From: Ectothiorhodospiraceae bacterium WFHF3C12
Lineage (GTDB): Bacteria > Pseudomonadota > Gammaproteobacteria > Nitrococcales > Nitrococcaceae
NCBI GenBank assembly: GCA_013519935.1
Contig: JACDUA010000001.1
Location: 123,982 to 187,981 of the forward strand
DNA length: 64,000 nucleotides
Direction of reading: 5' to 3'
The translations under genes were made by a program, and so were the position numbers. Below are positions 29,691-38,600 of the stretch, piece by piece. Numbering within the stretch: position 1 is the stretch's first letter; the number at the start of each line of letters is the position of its first letter. The notes under the pieces were generated by a model. It saw only the letters and a list, made by a program, of their open reading frames with translations. It was not told the DNA's origin and did not search any database.

Positions 29691-29922
29691 GCCCTGGTCC
29701 CGATACCGCCCCAACGCGCCAGCGTTCGGCCCGTGACCGGGCCGGCCGTCGACAAGTATGCCGAATCCCACGCCCGGTGACAGTACCCGATGCCTTCTTC
29801 GCCACGCGAGCGCTCAGCCCTCGTGCCGCCGGTCCGAGGCCGGGATACGCGCAACGTTGCCTCGGTTTTCGGGCAACGGACAGGCCCCGCAGTGCCACGC
29901 CAGGGGAATGCCGTAGACAGAA
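29691..29922. other. Non-coding remainder between the YpeA remnant and the BON gene
   Basis: Several open frames cross this stretch on both strands, but none has a start with a ribosome site or a recognisable sequence. It probably contains the promoter for the molybdenum-carrier/GNAT pair and decayed sequence. Confidence 0.4.
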
Positions 29923-29951
29923 GGGGCGGCACCCACAAGGGGTGCCGCCCC
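29923..29951 (-). terminator. Strong hairpin downstream of the BON gene
   Basis: A perfect 12-bp stem (29923-29934 with 29940-29951) and 5-nt loop lies 28 bp after the BON-protein stop. There is no U-run on the minus-strand side (CUUCUGUC follows), so it is terminator-like rather than canonical. Confidence 0.5.
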
Positions 29952-29978
29952 TCGGTAAAAGGCCGCGTGAGCCGGTGA

Positions 29979-30311
29979 TCAACGGCCGGTGATCCGCTCA
30001 CCCTTGTTGACCACGACGATACGGTCGTGAACCGGCTCACCATTGCTGTGGCGGCGCGCGATCTCGAGGATGCGGTCCTCCAACTCGTTGCTGGCCACCA
30101 TGCCGTGGACCGTCAGCGTGCCATTGGGCTCGACGTAGACCTGCAGCCCTTCCACCCTGGCATCGTCCACGCTCTCGATGGCCTGGGTAATCGCCCGCTC
30201 AACCTCGGGGCCGGAGTCTGCATCCTGCGCCAGCGCGGGACCGCTGACGCCGATCACGCCGCCCAGCAGTACGGCTATAGCCGCAAGGGAAAGACGGTTC
30301 CGACGTAGCAT
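29979..30311 (-). CDS. BON domain protein, exported
   Basis: A 110-aa protein with a signal peptide (LSLAAIAVLLGGVIGVSGPA, cleavage after ALA-Q) and a single BON domain: VERAITQAIESVDDARVEGL, VYVEPNGTLTVHGMV, LEDRILEIARRHSNGEPVHD, IVVVNKG. BON domains bind phospholipid or other envelope surfaces (as in OsmY). GGGAGGAG lies 4 nt ahead of ATG 30311. Confidence 0.9.
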   Translation of the reverse strand: MLRRNRLSLAAIAVLLGGVIGVSGPALAQDADSGPEVERAITQAIESVDDARVEGLQVYVEPNGTLTVHGMVASNELEDRILEIARRHSNGEPVHDRIVVVNKGERITGR

Positions 30312-30474
30312 ACGCTCCTCCCGGAGACCGTTGCTTCGTCTCCTTCTTCGGGCCTTGTACCTTGTTCGACAGGTTGTCCCCGGCATTTGATCCTGATCGC
30401 CGCCAAGGTGCCAGCGCTGCCACGCGAAGATCCCGGGTAGCACGCCGCGAGCGGCACTGACGGGCTCACGGACG

Positions 30475-30501
30475 AAAAAAAGCCCCGCTCGGGGCGGGGC
30501 T
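30475..30501 (-). terminator. Rho-independent terminator of glcB
   Basis: AGCCCCGC (30481-30488) pairs with GCGGGGCT (30494-30501) over a 5-nt loop; on the minus strand it is followed by seven U (A 30475-30481). It lies 23 bp after the glcB stop. Confidence 0.9.
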
Positions 30502-30524
30502 CAGGGGTTGGGGCAAGCGTGCTT

Positions 30525-32708
30525 TCAGCCCTGGAGCCTGGCCTTCAGTTCACGGCGCCGGGCATGCAGCACGGGTTCCGTGTAGCCGTTGGGCTGCTCG
30601 GTACCCTTGAAGACCAGGTCGCAGGCGGCCTGGAAAGCGACGCTGTCCTCGAAGTCCGGCGCCATGGGCCGGTAGTTGGGGTCGCCGGCATTCTGGCGGT
30701 CCACCACCTCGGCCATGCGCTTCATGGTGTCCATGGCCTGCTCCCGGGAGCAAACACCGTGGCGGAGCCAGTTCGCCATGTGCTGGCTGGAAATCCGGCA
30801 GGTGGCCCGGTCCTCCATGAGGCCGACATCGTTGATGTCCGGAACCTTGGAGCAACCCACGCCCTGGTCGATCCAGCGAACCACGTAGCCGAGTATGCCC
30901 TGGGCGTTGTTGTCCAGCTCCTGCTGGATCTCCTCGGCGGACCAGTCGGCCTTGTCCACAACCGGAATGGTCAGCAGGTCATCCAGGCTGGCCCGGCCGC
31001 GGCTGGCCAGCTTGTCCTGCACGGCCATTACATTGACCCGGTGATAATGAATGGCATGCAGGGTCGCCGCCGTGGGCGACGGTACCCAGGCGCAGTTGGC
31101 CCCGGCTTCCGGATGGGCCTGCTTGGTGTCCATCATCTCCTGCATCCTGTCCGGCTTGGGGAACATGCCCTTGCCGATCTGGGCGTGGCCGCGCAGGCCG
31201 CATTCCAGGCCCACGTCCACGTTCCAGTCCTCGTAGGCCTTGATCCAGGGCTGGGCCTTCATGTCGCCCTTGCGCACCATGGGACCGAGCTCCATGGAGG
31301 TGTGAATCTCGTCGCCGGTGCGGTCCAGGAAGCCGGTGTTGATGAAGATGACCCGCTCCTTCGCCTGACGGATGCACTCCTTGAGGTTCACCGTGGTGCG
31401 GCGCTCCTCGTCCATGATGCCCACCTTCAGGGTATTGCGGGCCAGGCCGAGGGCGTCCTCGACGCGGGAGAACAGCTCCACGGTGAAGGCCACTTCCTCG
31501 GGACCGTGCATCTTGGGCTTGACGATGTAGACGCTGCCGGCCCGGGAGTTGCTGACCGGCCCGGTGCCCTTGAGGTCATGAATGGCGATCAGCGAGGTGA
31601 TCATGCCGTCGAGCATGCCCTCGGGAATCTCGTTGCCGTCACCGTCCAGCACCGCCGGCGTGGTCATCAGGTGGCCTACGTTGCGGACCAGCATCAGGCT
31701 CCGGCCCGGCAATGTCAGGGTGGACCCATCCGCCGCGGTGTAGGTGCGGTCGGCGTTGAGGCGGCGGGTCATCATGCTGCCGCCCTTCTGGAAGCTTTCC
31801 TCCAGATCGCCCTTCATCAGGCCGAGCCAGTTGGCGTAGACCCCGACCTTGTCCTCGCCATCCACGGCGGCGACGGAGTCCTCGCAGTCCTGGATGGTGG
31901 TGACCGCGGCCTCCATCAGCACGTCCTTGACGCCGGCGGCGTGATCCTTGCCGATGTTGTCGTTGCGATCGATCTGGATCTCCGCGTGCAGCCCGTTATG
32001 CGCCAACAGCACGGCGTGAGGCTCGCTCTCGTCGCCGTTGTAGCCGGCGAACTGCGCGGGGTCGCGGAGACCGGTTTCCCCCCGGCTCGTATTGACCACC
32101 AGCGTCTTGCCGCCGTCGGAGCGGACGGTGTAGGCGGTGGCGTCCCCGTGGCTACCCTCGGCCAGCGGCGCTATCTCGTCGAGGATCTCGCCGGCGCGCT
32201 CCATCACCTTTTTGCCGCGCACGGGGTTGTAGCCCGGCCCCTTGTCGGCGCCGTCGGACTCCGGTATCACGTCGGTACCGTAGAGGGCGTCATAGAGGCT
32301 GCCCCAGCGGGCATTGGCGGCGTTCAGCGCGAACCGGGCGTTGCTCACCGGCACCACCAGCTGCGGGCCGGCCACATTCGCGACTTCCGGATCGACGTTC
32401 GCCGTGGAGACCTTGAAATCCTCTCCTTCCTCAACGAGATAACCAATCTCCTTGAGATACTCCTTGACCTTGGACGGCGCCGGCCGTTTGCCGTCCTGAG
32501 CCCGGTTGAACTCGTCCAGTTTCGCCTGGAGCTCGTCTCGCTTGGCCAGCAGCGCCTTGTTCTTGGGGCCGAGATCCCGAACGATCTCGCCGAGCGCCTG
32601 CCAGACGGCGTCGGCCTCGATGCCCAGCCCGGGCACCACGTCCCTGGCCACCAAGTCATGGAGGTCCCTGGAGACCTTCAGCCCACCAACCTCAACACGT
32701 TCTGTCAT
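30525..32708 (-). CDS. glcB: Malate synthase G
   Basis: Condenses glyoxylate with acetyl-CoA to malate, the second step of the glyoxylate bypass. The 727-aa product (E. coli GlcB is 723 aa) contains the G-isoform core [40 protein letters not shown] and the late acid residue region [17 protein letters not shown] lies 9 nt ahead of ATG 32708. It is a single gene with its own terminator, separate from aceA, as is common for the G isoform. Confidence 0.98.
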   Translation of the reverse strand: MTERVEVGGLKVSRDLHDLVARDVVPGLGIEADAVWQALGEIVRDLGPKNKALLAKRDELQAKLDEFNRAQDGKRPAPSKVKEYLKEIGYLVEEGEDFKVSTANVDPEVANVAGPQLVVPVSNARFALNAANARWGSLYDALYGTDVIPESDGADKGPGYNPVRGKKVMERAGEILDEIAPLAEGSHGDATAYTVRSDGGKTLVVNTSRGETGLRDPAQFAGYNGDESEPHAVLLAHNGLHAEIQIDRNDNIGKDHAAGVKDVLMEAAVTTIQDCEDSVAAVDGEDKVGVYANWLGLMKGDLEESFQKGGSMMTRRLNADRTYTAADGSTLTLPGRSLMLVRNVGHLMTTPAVLDGDGNEIPEGMLDGMITSLIAIHDLKGTGPVSNSRAGSVYIVKPKMHGPEEVAFTVELFSRVEDALGLARNTLKVGIMDEERRTTVNLKECIRQAKERVIFINTGFLDRTGDEIHTSMELGPMVRKGDMKAQPWIKAYEDWNVDVGLECGLRGHAQIGKGMFPKPDRMQEMMDTKQAHPEAGANCAWVPSPTAATLHAIHYHRVNVMAVQDKLASRGRASLDDLLTIPVVDKADWSAEEIQQELDNNAQGILGYVVRWIDQGVGCSKVPDINDVGLMEDRATCRISSQHMANWLRHGVCSREQAMDTMKRMAEVVDRQNAGDPNYRPMAPDFEDSVAFQAACDLVFKGTEQPNGYTEPVLHARRRELKARLQG

Positions 32709-33076
32709 AGCTGGATGCCTCGTTTCCCGGTTCGCAGTTTGGGGTATCAGGTCCGTGCCGCCCTCGGGATGGATTGCGGCGGTTCACGGTCATTAACCGG
32801 CTGAACCGCGCGGTTGGCGCCGGTTCAGTGGTCCACCGTCCGCCTCCCCGTTCGCAAGATCGTCGGAACGTGGATGAGGGCCCGGATCCGGGCACGCGGG
32901 CAAACGGCGGTTACAGGGAAGCACTGACCGGCCCGCGCTTTTCGATTCGCGCGACGGCGCAGTTGCCGGGGGCACGGTTCAGCCTCCCCAAGGAGCCGGG
33001 ATTGTACCGGAGTTGGCGGGATTTGGCATGTGCCCGCGCAGGCAGGGCCCGGCCGCATCCCTGGGGTCCGGGGGCT
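32709..33076. other. Intergenic region upstream of glcB
   Basis: Between glcB (leftward) and the stop of the DUF2845 gene (also leftward). No gene is supported. It should contain the glcB promoter and holds a cluster of inverted repeats at 32794-32828; otherwise nothing recognisable. Confidence 0.5.
32794..32828. promoter_or_regulatory. Nested inverted repeats, possible operator of glcB
   Basis: CTGAACCG (32801-32808) is exactly complementary to CGGTTCAG (32821-32828). Overlapping them are the 10-bp palindrome ACCGCGCGGT (32805-32814) and AACCGGC (32795-32801) with a GCCGGTT match at 32819-32825. They sit 86-120 bp upstream of the glcB start, where an operator would be expected; the function is inference. 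Confidence 0.35.
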
Positions 33077-33652
33077 TCAGGGCCGGCCGCGATCGCCGAG
33101 CTCCACCTCGACGACGCGGCCGTCAATGATGCGCACGTAGCGCACGAAATGCTGGGGCCCGAAATCGTAAACCCATTCCTCGACGGTCACCTTGCCGGAA
33201 ATGACCTCGTGCCTGCCGACCCTGAACCGGCCGAATTCCTCCCAGCTGTCCCGGGCACTGGGCTCGCCGCACTCGGAGAGAAGCTGGTAGCGGTCGAGCC
33301 CCTCGTCGATGAAATGCGGGTCGCAACCACCGGTGGCCGACCCGGAACGCCCGACGGTCTCGATGTGGGACAGGCGGCCCTCACGGAACGTCAGGCGGCG
33401 GACAAACGCGTTGCCGCCCGGATCGTAGTACCAGACCTCGCGCACACCGACATATCCGAGGCCCTCCAGGTAGGCATCGGCTTCCTTTTCGACATAGTCG
33501 GGATGGCCACAGGCGCGGCGGACGTCGTATTTGCGGTCGCCTTCGCGAACCAGCTCGTTCCCGCAGCGAAACGCCGAGGCAGCGCCGGACCAGGCCAATA
33601 GCAGCCCGGCAATGACCAGCAGCAGGCACGCGCGCGCCCTGAACGTGTGCAT
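33077..33652 (-). CDS. DUF2845 domain protein, exported
   Basis: A 191-aa protein with a signal peptide (CLLLVIAGLLLAWSGAASAF) and two DUF2845-like repeats: FRCGNELVREGDRKYDVRRA with CGHPDYVE, and LSECGEPSARDSW with VYDFGPQHFVRYVRIIDGRV. The conserved cysteines may form disulfides in the periplasm. The function of the family is unknown. ATG 33652 (MHTFRARACLL) was chosen over the frame from 33691, as it starts the signal peptide. Confidence 0.87.
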   Translation of the reverse strand: MHTFRARACLLLVIAGLLLAWSGAASAFRCGNELVREGDRKYDVRRACGHPDYVEKEADAYLEGLGYVGVREVWYYDPGGNAFVRRLTFREGRLSHIETVGRSGSATGGCDPHFIDEGLDRYQLLSECGEPSARDSWEEFGRFRVGRHEVISGKVTVEEWVYDFGPQHFVRYVRIIDGRVVEVELGDRGRP

Positions 33653-33793
33653 CGACCCGGATCTCCCGTGCAACCCTGTCCGTTCGACCACCCTGGCGGC
33701 GATTTAGTGCCGCGGCAAGCGCCGCCGGCTTGCCGCGAGTGGCTCGGCGTTGCACTATCCCAGGCATCATGGCCGCAAACCGGGAGGCCCGCT

Positions 33794-34582
33794 TTGAGCG
33801 ACTACGAGGACACCGCCCGCCCCGCCAACCCCCACGTCGGCCTGTTCGTGACCTGCCTGGTGGATCTGTTCCGGCCATCCGTGGGATTCGCCTCCCTCGC
33901 CCTGCTGGAGCAAGCCGGCTGTACCGTGACCGTGCCACGGGCGCAGACCTGTTGCGGGCAACCCACCTTGAACAGCGGTGACACGGACGACACGCGGGCT
34001 ATCGCCCGTCAGGTGATCAGGGCCTTCGAGGCGTTCGACTACGTCGTCGGGCCCTCGGGCTCATGCCTGGCCACGGTCCAAAAGGACTACCCCGGCCTGT
34101 TCGAGGAGGAACAGGACTGGCGCCACCGCGCGGAGGCACTGGCCCGGCGGTGTTACGAGCTCACCTCATTCCTGGTCGATGTCATGGGGCTGGAGGAGGT
34201 TCCGGGGGTATTGCAGGGCCACGCCGCCTACCACGACAGTTGTTCCGGTCTTCGCCAGCTCGGCGTCCGCGAACAGCCCCGCAGCCTGCTGGCCGGCGTG
34301 GATGAGCTGGCCGTCTCGGACCTGGACAGCGCCGAGGTCTGCTGCGGCTTTGGCGGCACCTTCTGCGTCAAGTACCCGGAGATCTCCGCCAAAATGGCCG
34401 ACGACAAGATCGCGGCAGTGGAGCGAACCGGCGCCGACATCCTGCTCGGCGGCGACCTGGGCTGCCTGATGCACCTGTCCGGCCGACTCAAGCGTCTGGG
34501 CAAACCCACCCGCGTCTACCACGTCGCCGAAGTCCTCGCCGACATGACGGACGGAGCCGGCATAGGCGACCCCGAGCGTTAA
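33794..34582 (+). CDS. LutA/LldE-type Fe-S protein (cysteine-rich CCG domains)
   Basis: A 262-aa protein with two CCG domains: HVGLFVTCLVDLFRPSVG with TCCGQP, then AYHDSCSGLRQLG with VCCGFGGTFCVKYPEIS. This is the architecture of LutA/LldE, the electron-transfer subunit of lactate oxidation (also like the end of GlcF). It starts at TTG 33794, since GGGAGG lies 6 nt upstream and no in-frame ATG precedes the first domain. lutB and lutC are not adjacent, so the gene is solitary here. Confidence 0.9.
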   Translation: MSDYEDTARPANPHVGLFVTCLVDLFRPSVGFASLALLEQAGCTVTVPRAQTCCGQPTLNSGDTDDTRAIARQVIRAFEAFDYVVGPSGSCLATVQKDYPGLFEEEQDWRHRAEALARRCYELTSFLVDVMGLEEVPGVLQGHAAYHDSCSGLRQLGVREQPRSLLAGVDELAVSDLDSAEVCCGFGGTFCVKYPEISAKMADDKIAAVERTGADILLGGDLGCLMHLSGRLKRLGKPTRVYHVAEVLADMTDGAGIGDPER

Positions 34583-34589
34583 ACCCTCT

Positions 34590-34824
34590 TTAGCCACAGA
34601 TGAACACGGATGAACACCGATAGCTGGCCGTTGCTCCAAGGTCTCCGCGGAATCAGCGAGGATCACCGACTAGACAGCCGCTTGCACTCGTTCTGGTCGA
34701 CATTACATTCAAGAGGCTCGCAACAATTGCCGTGAACGAGTAATAACCCGAACGAGCGGGTACTTGATCAACCAAAAGAATACATTCCATACATCCGTGT
34801 TTATCTGTGTTCATCTGTGGCTAA
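34590..34824. repeat. Pair of 31-bp inverted repeats framing an AT-richer spacer
   Basis: 34590-34620 matches the reverse complement of 34794-34824 at 28 of 31 positions. Each arm begins TTAGCCACAGATGAACAC and continues with a tandem 10-bp unit (GATGAACACN). The 173-bp spacer is far richer in A and T than the surrounding genes and has no gene. The arms resemble a very widespread bacterial intergenic repeat built on the GATGAACAC unit. The right arm abuts the stop codon of the epimerase gene, the left arm ends 7 bp after lutA. Confidence 0.85.
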
Positions 34825-35832
34825 TCAAAGCAGTCCCTCCTTGACCAGCCACTGGTGGCAATCTTCCAGCATCGTCCGCAGCGGCACGGCCTCGTAGCCG
34901 AGCTCGCGCTGAGCCTTGTCCGACGCCACCCGGGGATGGCGGCTGACCATGCGGGCGCTGTCGCGGGTGATGTCCGGCTCCCGGCCGCTGAAGGTGGCCG
35001 CGAGCTCCATCACCCGGCCGTAGGCCCGCAGCACGGGTGCCGGCACGGTGCGCTTGGGCACCGGCTTATTCAGCAACTCGCCGATGGTCTCGAAGACTTC
35101 CCGGAAACTCGCGTCGGTGCCGCCGAGCAGGTAATGCTGGCCGACCTGGCCATGGTCCACCGCGGCGATATGCGCCCGCGCCACCTGCTCGGCGTGGCAG
35201 AAGGAGCCCGAGCCGGGCGGGATGCCCGGTACCGTGCCCGTCCGGACCATCAGAAACATCCGGGCCCAGTTGTGGGTATCGTAGCGCCCGATGATGTGGG
35301 ACGGGTTGATGATCACCGCGGGCAATCCGGCGTCGATCCCCTTGAGCACTTCGTCCTCCGCAAGCGCCTTGGTGCGGTCGTAGCCGACGCGGGAGGCCCG
35401 GCCCGCCCGCTGGTCATCCTCGCGGACCGACTGGTTGGCGAGACCATAGACGTTCCAGGTCGAGGTATGAATCAGCCGTCCTGCGCCGGCCCGGGCGGCG
35501 GTCTCCACCATGTTACGCGTGCCCTGCACGTTGACCGCGAACTGGCGCCCGGCATTGCGCCGCCACAATGTCGTATCACCCGCCACGTGGAACACGGCGT
35601 CCACGGATGCCGGCATCGCGCGGCCGAGTGCGTCCGGATCCAGCAGGTCGCACTCCACGGGATCCGCCCCCATTGCGGCCAGCTGCCGCGCCTGTTCCTC
35701 GCGGCGGCACATGGCAATGACCCGCCAGTCGCCGGCGACCAGTTGTTCCACCAGGTTTCGCCCCACGAATCCCGCGGCACCGCTCACGAAAGCCGTCCGG
35801 CCCTGCCCGTGCGTATTCCCCGAATGCGCCAT
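34825..35832 (-). CDS. NAD-dependent epimerase/dehydratase family protein
   Basis: A 335-aa extended SDR: cofactor motif SGAAGFVGRNLVEQL (about 17-31), DLLDPDAL, HVAGDTTLW, HTSTWNVYG, and the catalytic YDRTKALAE. The C-terminal segment GQHYLLGGTDASFREVFETI is typical of dihydroflavonol-4-reductase-like members. The function is unassigned. The start is ATG 35832, 36 bp from the divergent MotY-like gene, so both promoters are compressed into or beyond that gap. Confidence 0.9.
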   Translation of the reverse strand: MAHSGNTHGQGRTAFVSGAAGFVGRNLVEQLVAGDWRVIAMCRREEQARQLAAMGADPVECDLLDPDALGRAMPASVDAVFHVAGDTTLWRRNAGRQFAVNVQGTRNMVETAARAGAGRLIHTSTWNVYGLANQSVREDDQRAGRASRVGYDRTKALAEDEVLKGIDAGLPAVIINPSHIIGRYDTHNWARMFLMVRTGTVPGIPPGSGSFCHAEQVARAHIAAVDHGQVGQHYLLGGTDASFREVFETIGELLNKPVPKRTVPAPVLRAYGRVMELAATFSGREPDITRDSARMVSRHPRVASDKAQRELGYEAVPLRTMLEDCHQWLVKEGLL

Positions 35833-35868
35833 AAAGTCCGCCCCCCGGCAGCCGATGTAAGGACTATC

Positions 35869-37047
35869 ATGAGAGCGACCATACACCTTATCGCCATTCT
35901 GCTGCCCGTCCTGTCCCTGGCGGTACATGCTGCCCAGGACCCGCGCACCTACGCCGCGGGAATCAACGAGGCCGAGTGGCGCAGCGAGCCCGGGGAACGC
36001 GCCTGCCACCTCTTCCATGCCATCCCCGGTTACGGAACCGCGCTGTTCACCAGCGCCCTGGACGACACCCTGGCGTTGACGGTGTTCACCCGGCGTCCGC
36101 CCGCATCCGGCACGAGCGCGACGGTCATCAGCCGGCCGACCCGCTGGCGCACGGGTAACGCCCGGACCGTTGCCCAGACCAGCGTCTATCCGGAACGGGC
36201 GGCGCTGAAGTTCGGGCATCGCACCACCGTCCGCATCCTGGGCGCGCTGGAGGCGGGGCGGGCCATCGCCTTCCGCTTCAACAGTTATTACGACGACCGT
36301 CCCGTGGAGGTGGTTCTGCAGCCGGTGCGGTTCGGGCCGGCCTACCAACAGCATCTGCGCTGTCTGCCCCGTGTGCGCACGAACCTCGCCGGGGCGCCCG
36401 GTGACCTATCGGCCCCGGCCGCCGATGGCGAATCCACAGCCGCCCGGCAGAATATGGCGTCAATCGAAGCGCCGGGCATGGCGGCTACGGGTGTGGGGAC
36501 GGCTGTCCCATCGATGGATACATCCGGTGAGGGGCCGGTCCCCGTCACGTCCGATGGGCCGCGGGGCGATCAGCGTGCTTCCGCGGGGGGCGCCGAGTCC
36601 GACGGGGCCGGCAATCGCCCTGGCGGCAGGGTCAGCGCGGAGGGGCTACCGTCCGGCACGGTCACGGCACGGGCCGCGGACGCTGGTACCGCGCCCGCGG
36701 GCATCCCGCTGCCGGCAGGCACGACGATTCACTTCGTTCACGACAACGCCCTTCTGGATCGGGAGGCGCTGGACAAGATCGATGCCCTCGCCCGGGCTAT
36801 CGCAGGAAGCCCGCACTGGAGCGCGGTGGTTGTGACGGGCCACGCCGATAGCCGCGGCGAATACCATTACAATAGGCGTTTGGGGCTCGAACGGGCGCGA
36901 CGGGTTCGCCAACGGCTCATCGAGCAGGGGGTGGCGGCGAACAGCATCCGCATTCAGACCCAGGGCGAACGCAACCCCGTGGGCAGCAACGACAGCGTCT
37001 ACGGGCGCGCCGAGAATCGCCGCGTGGCCATCCAGCCCATGCTCTGA
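35869..37047 (+). CDS. MotY-like OmpA family protein
   Basis: A 392-aa exported protein: signal peptide (LIAILLPVLSLAVHA), an N-terminal domain resembling MotY_N (AGINEAEWRSEPGERACHLF, IPGYGTALFTSALDD), a low-complexity Gly/Ala/Ser/Pro linker of about 110 residues (roughly 170-280), and a C-terminal OmpA peptidoglycan-binding domain (IHFVHDNALLDREALDKID, TGHADSRGEYHYNRRLGLER). MotY anchors the sodium-driven flagellar stator in Vibrio and Pseudomonas and is about 290 aa; the long linker is unusual. No flagellar genes are nearby. A GC hairpin follows the stop. Confidence 0.82.
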   Translation: MRATIHLIAILLPVLSLAVHAAQDPRTYAAGINEAEWRSEPGERACHLFHAIPGYGTALFTSALDDTLALTVFTRRPPASGTSATVISRPTRWRTGNARTVAQTSVYPERAALKFGHRTTVRILGALEAGRAIAFRFNSYYDDRPVEVVLQPVRFGPAYQQHLRCLPRVRTNLAGAPGDLSAPAADGESTAARQNMASIEAPGMAATGVGTAVPSMDTSGEGPVPVTSDGPRGDQRASAGGAESDGAGNRPGGRVSAEGLPSGTVTARAADAGTAPAGIPLPAGTTIHFVHDNALLDREALDKIDALARAIAGSPHWSAVVVTGHADSRGEYHYNRRLGLERARRVRQRLIEQGVAANSIRIQTQGERNPVGSNDSVYGRAENRRVAIQPML

Positions 37048-37050
37048 CCC

Positions 37051-37075
37051 GCCTGGCCGGCAGTCCCGGCCAGGC
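37051..37075 (+). terminator. Hairpin after the MotY-like gene
   Basis: GCCTGGCCGG (37051-37060) pairs perfectly with CCGGCCAGGC (37066-37075) across 5 nt, 3 bp after the stop codon. No T-run follows, so termination here is only probable. Confidence 0.5.
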
Positions 37076-37106
37076 CCGGCTTCTGACATTCGACCACCGG
37101 AGCAAC

Positions 37107-38564
37107 GTGCTCCGTGCCATCTGGACGCGAAAAACATTGGTGCGAACGAACGCAAAGGTACAGACGTGGGTGGACCGTCTGAGCGAAGCCGAGGTACCGG
37201 TGCTCAGCAACACGGTCCAGCGCATTGGCGCGGCCACCGGCGACCGCGAGACCTCCGCACGCGATCTGGCCAACATCATCCTGGGCGACGCGGCAATGAC
37301 CTCCGGGGTGCTGCGCGTGGCAAACAGCGCCTACTTCAGCTCCGCTTCCCGGGAGATCTCGACCATCAGTCGCGCCGTCGTGCTGCTGGGCTTCGAGACC
37401 GTACGCGCCATAGGCACATCTGTGGCGATCATCGAGACCTTTCTCAAAGGCCGCAGCCACGGGCCGCTCCTGGCGGTGATGCGCGACTCCGTCCATGCCG
37501 CCGTCCAGGCCCGCACCATCGCCGCCCTGGCGGGCGATCCGGAGCCGGAGGAGGTCTTCGTGGCCGCCCTGCTGGCGCGGCTCGGGGAGATGGCGTTCTG
37601 GGCTTTCGCGGCCGAGGATCAGGCCGAGAGTCTTAGCGAGGCACTGGCCGAGCGCGGCCAGACCCGCCGACAGGCGGAGATGGCGGTGCTTGGATTCACG
37701 CTTACGGAGCTCACACGCGCCCTCGCCCATGCCTGGAACCTCGGCGACCTGGTCCAGGAAGCCGTGGCCGATCGAGGCCGAAAGGGGCTGACCCGGGCAC
37801 GCAGCGTCCAGCTCGGTCACGAGCTCCAATCCGCCATCCGCGGCAATGGTCTGGAATCCCCGGAAGTCGAGCGCGTGATGCGCCGGATCGGCGAGCACGC
37901 CGGGCAACCGGCCAAGCTCGTCACCGAACGCATCGTCGGGTCCCTGGAGGAAGTGAAGGTCGCGGCCCGGGCGTTCGGGGTCAGCGGCGAGATAACGGAC
38001 CATGGAGAGGACGCTACGGCCGACACGGACGAGCCGGAAGCCGGCCCCCAGCCCTCCCCGAAGCTGCAGCTTCGAATACTCCGGGAGCTGACCCAGATAC
38101 GCAAGGAAAAGGCGGACCTGCAGACTATCCTGGACATGGTGCTCGAAGGCATTTATCGGGGCGTTGGCATGGACCGCACCCTTGTGGCCATACTGACGCG
38201 TGACCGGGAGCGTCTGAACGTGCGCTACACCCTGGGTGATTCCGGACGCTTGCGTGACGCCTTCGATTTCGCCCTGGACGATGAGGAACGCCAGCTCTTT
38301 CGCGGCGTGCTGAGCGACCAGCGGCCGGTATGGGTCAGCCATCTGGAACCGGGCCGCAAGCAGCGCTGGCTGACGACGTCGGTCAGGCAACGATTCGCCG
38401 CTGATTTCTACGTGGCGCCACTGGTGGTGCGTCAACGCGACATCGGGCTGATTTACGCCGATCGCAGCACCAGCCGGCGCGGTATGGACGAAGAAAGCTT
38501 CGAGGCGTTCTGTCATTTCGCCGAGGAGTGCAACGCCGCCATCGAGCAGCTCACCGCCGGCTGA
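37107..38564 (+). CDS. HDOD domain protein with C-terminal GAF domain
   Basis: A 485-aa cytoplasmic signalling protein. The HDOD domain (about 20-230) has VLSNTVQRIG, NIILGDAAMTSGVLRVANSA, ISRAVVLLGFETVRAIGTSV and VAALLARLGEMAFW. A charged linker leads to a GAF domain (about 325-480: TILDMVLEGIYRGVGMDRTL, FYVAPLVVRQRDIGLIYADR). HDOD proteins take part in signalling without phosphodiesterase activity. Start GTG 37107 follows CGGAG; a TTG at 37138 is an alternative. It begins 60 bp after the MotY-like gene. Confidence 0.88.
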   Translation: MLRAIWTRKTLVRTNAKVQTWVDRLSEAEVPVLSNTVQRIGAATGDRETSARDLANIILGDAAMTSGVLRVANSAYFSSASREISTISRAVVLLGFETVRAIGTSVAIIETFLKGRSHGPLLAVMRDSVHAAVQARTIAALAGDPEPEEVFVAALLARLGEMAFWAFAAEDQAESLSEALAERGQTRRQAEMAVLGFTLTELTRALAHAWNLGDLVQEAVADRGRKGLTRARSVQLGHELQSAIRGNGLESPEVERVMRRIGEHAGQPAKLVTERIVGSLEEVKVAARAFGVSGEITDHGEDATADTDEPEAGPQPSPKLQLRILRELTQIRKEKADLQTILDMVLEGIYRGVGMDRTLVAILTRDRERLNVRYTLGDSGRLRDAFDFALDDEERQLFRGVLSDQRPVWVSHLEPGRKQRWLTTSVRQRFAADFYVAPLVVRQRDIGLIYADRSTSRRGMDEESFEAFCHFAEECNAAIEQLTAG

Positions 38565-38600
38565 CGCGCCAGCGAAGAGAAACCGAGTTTGAGGGAATGC

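Noticed and set aside
30519-32804. 761-codon plus-strand frame opposite glcB
   Set aside because: It covers the whole malate synthase gene in reverse and has the repetitive Gly/Val/His/Ala-rich sequence typical of shadows.
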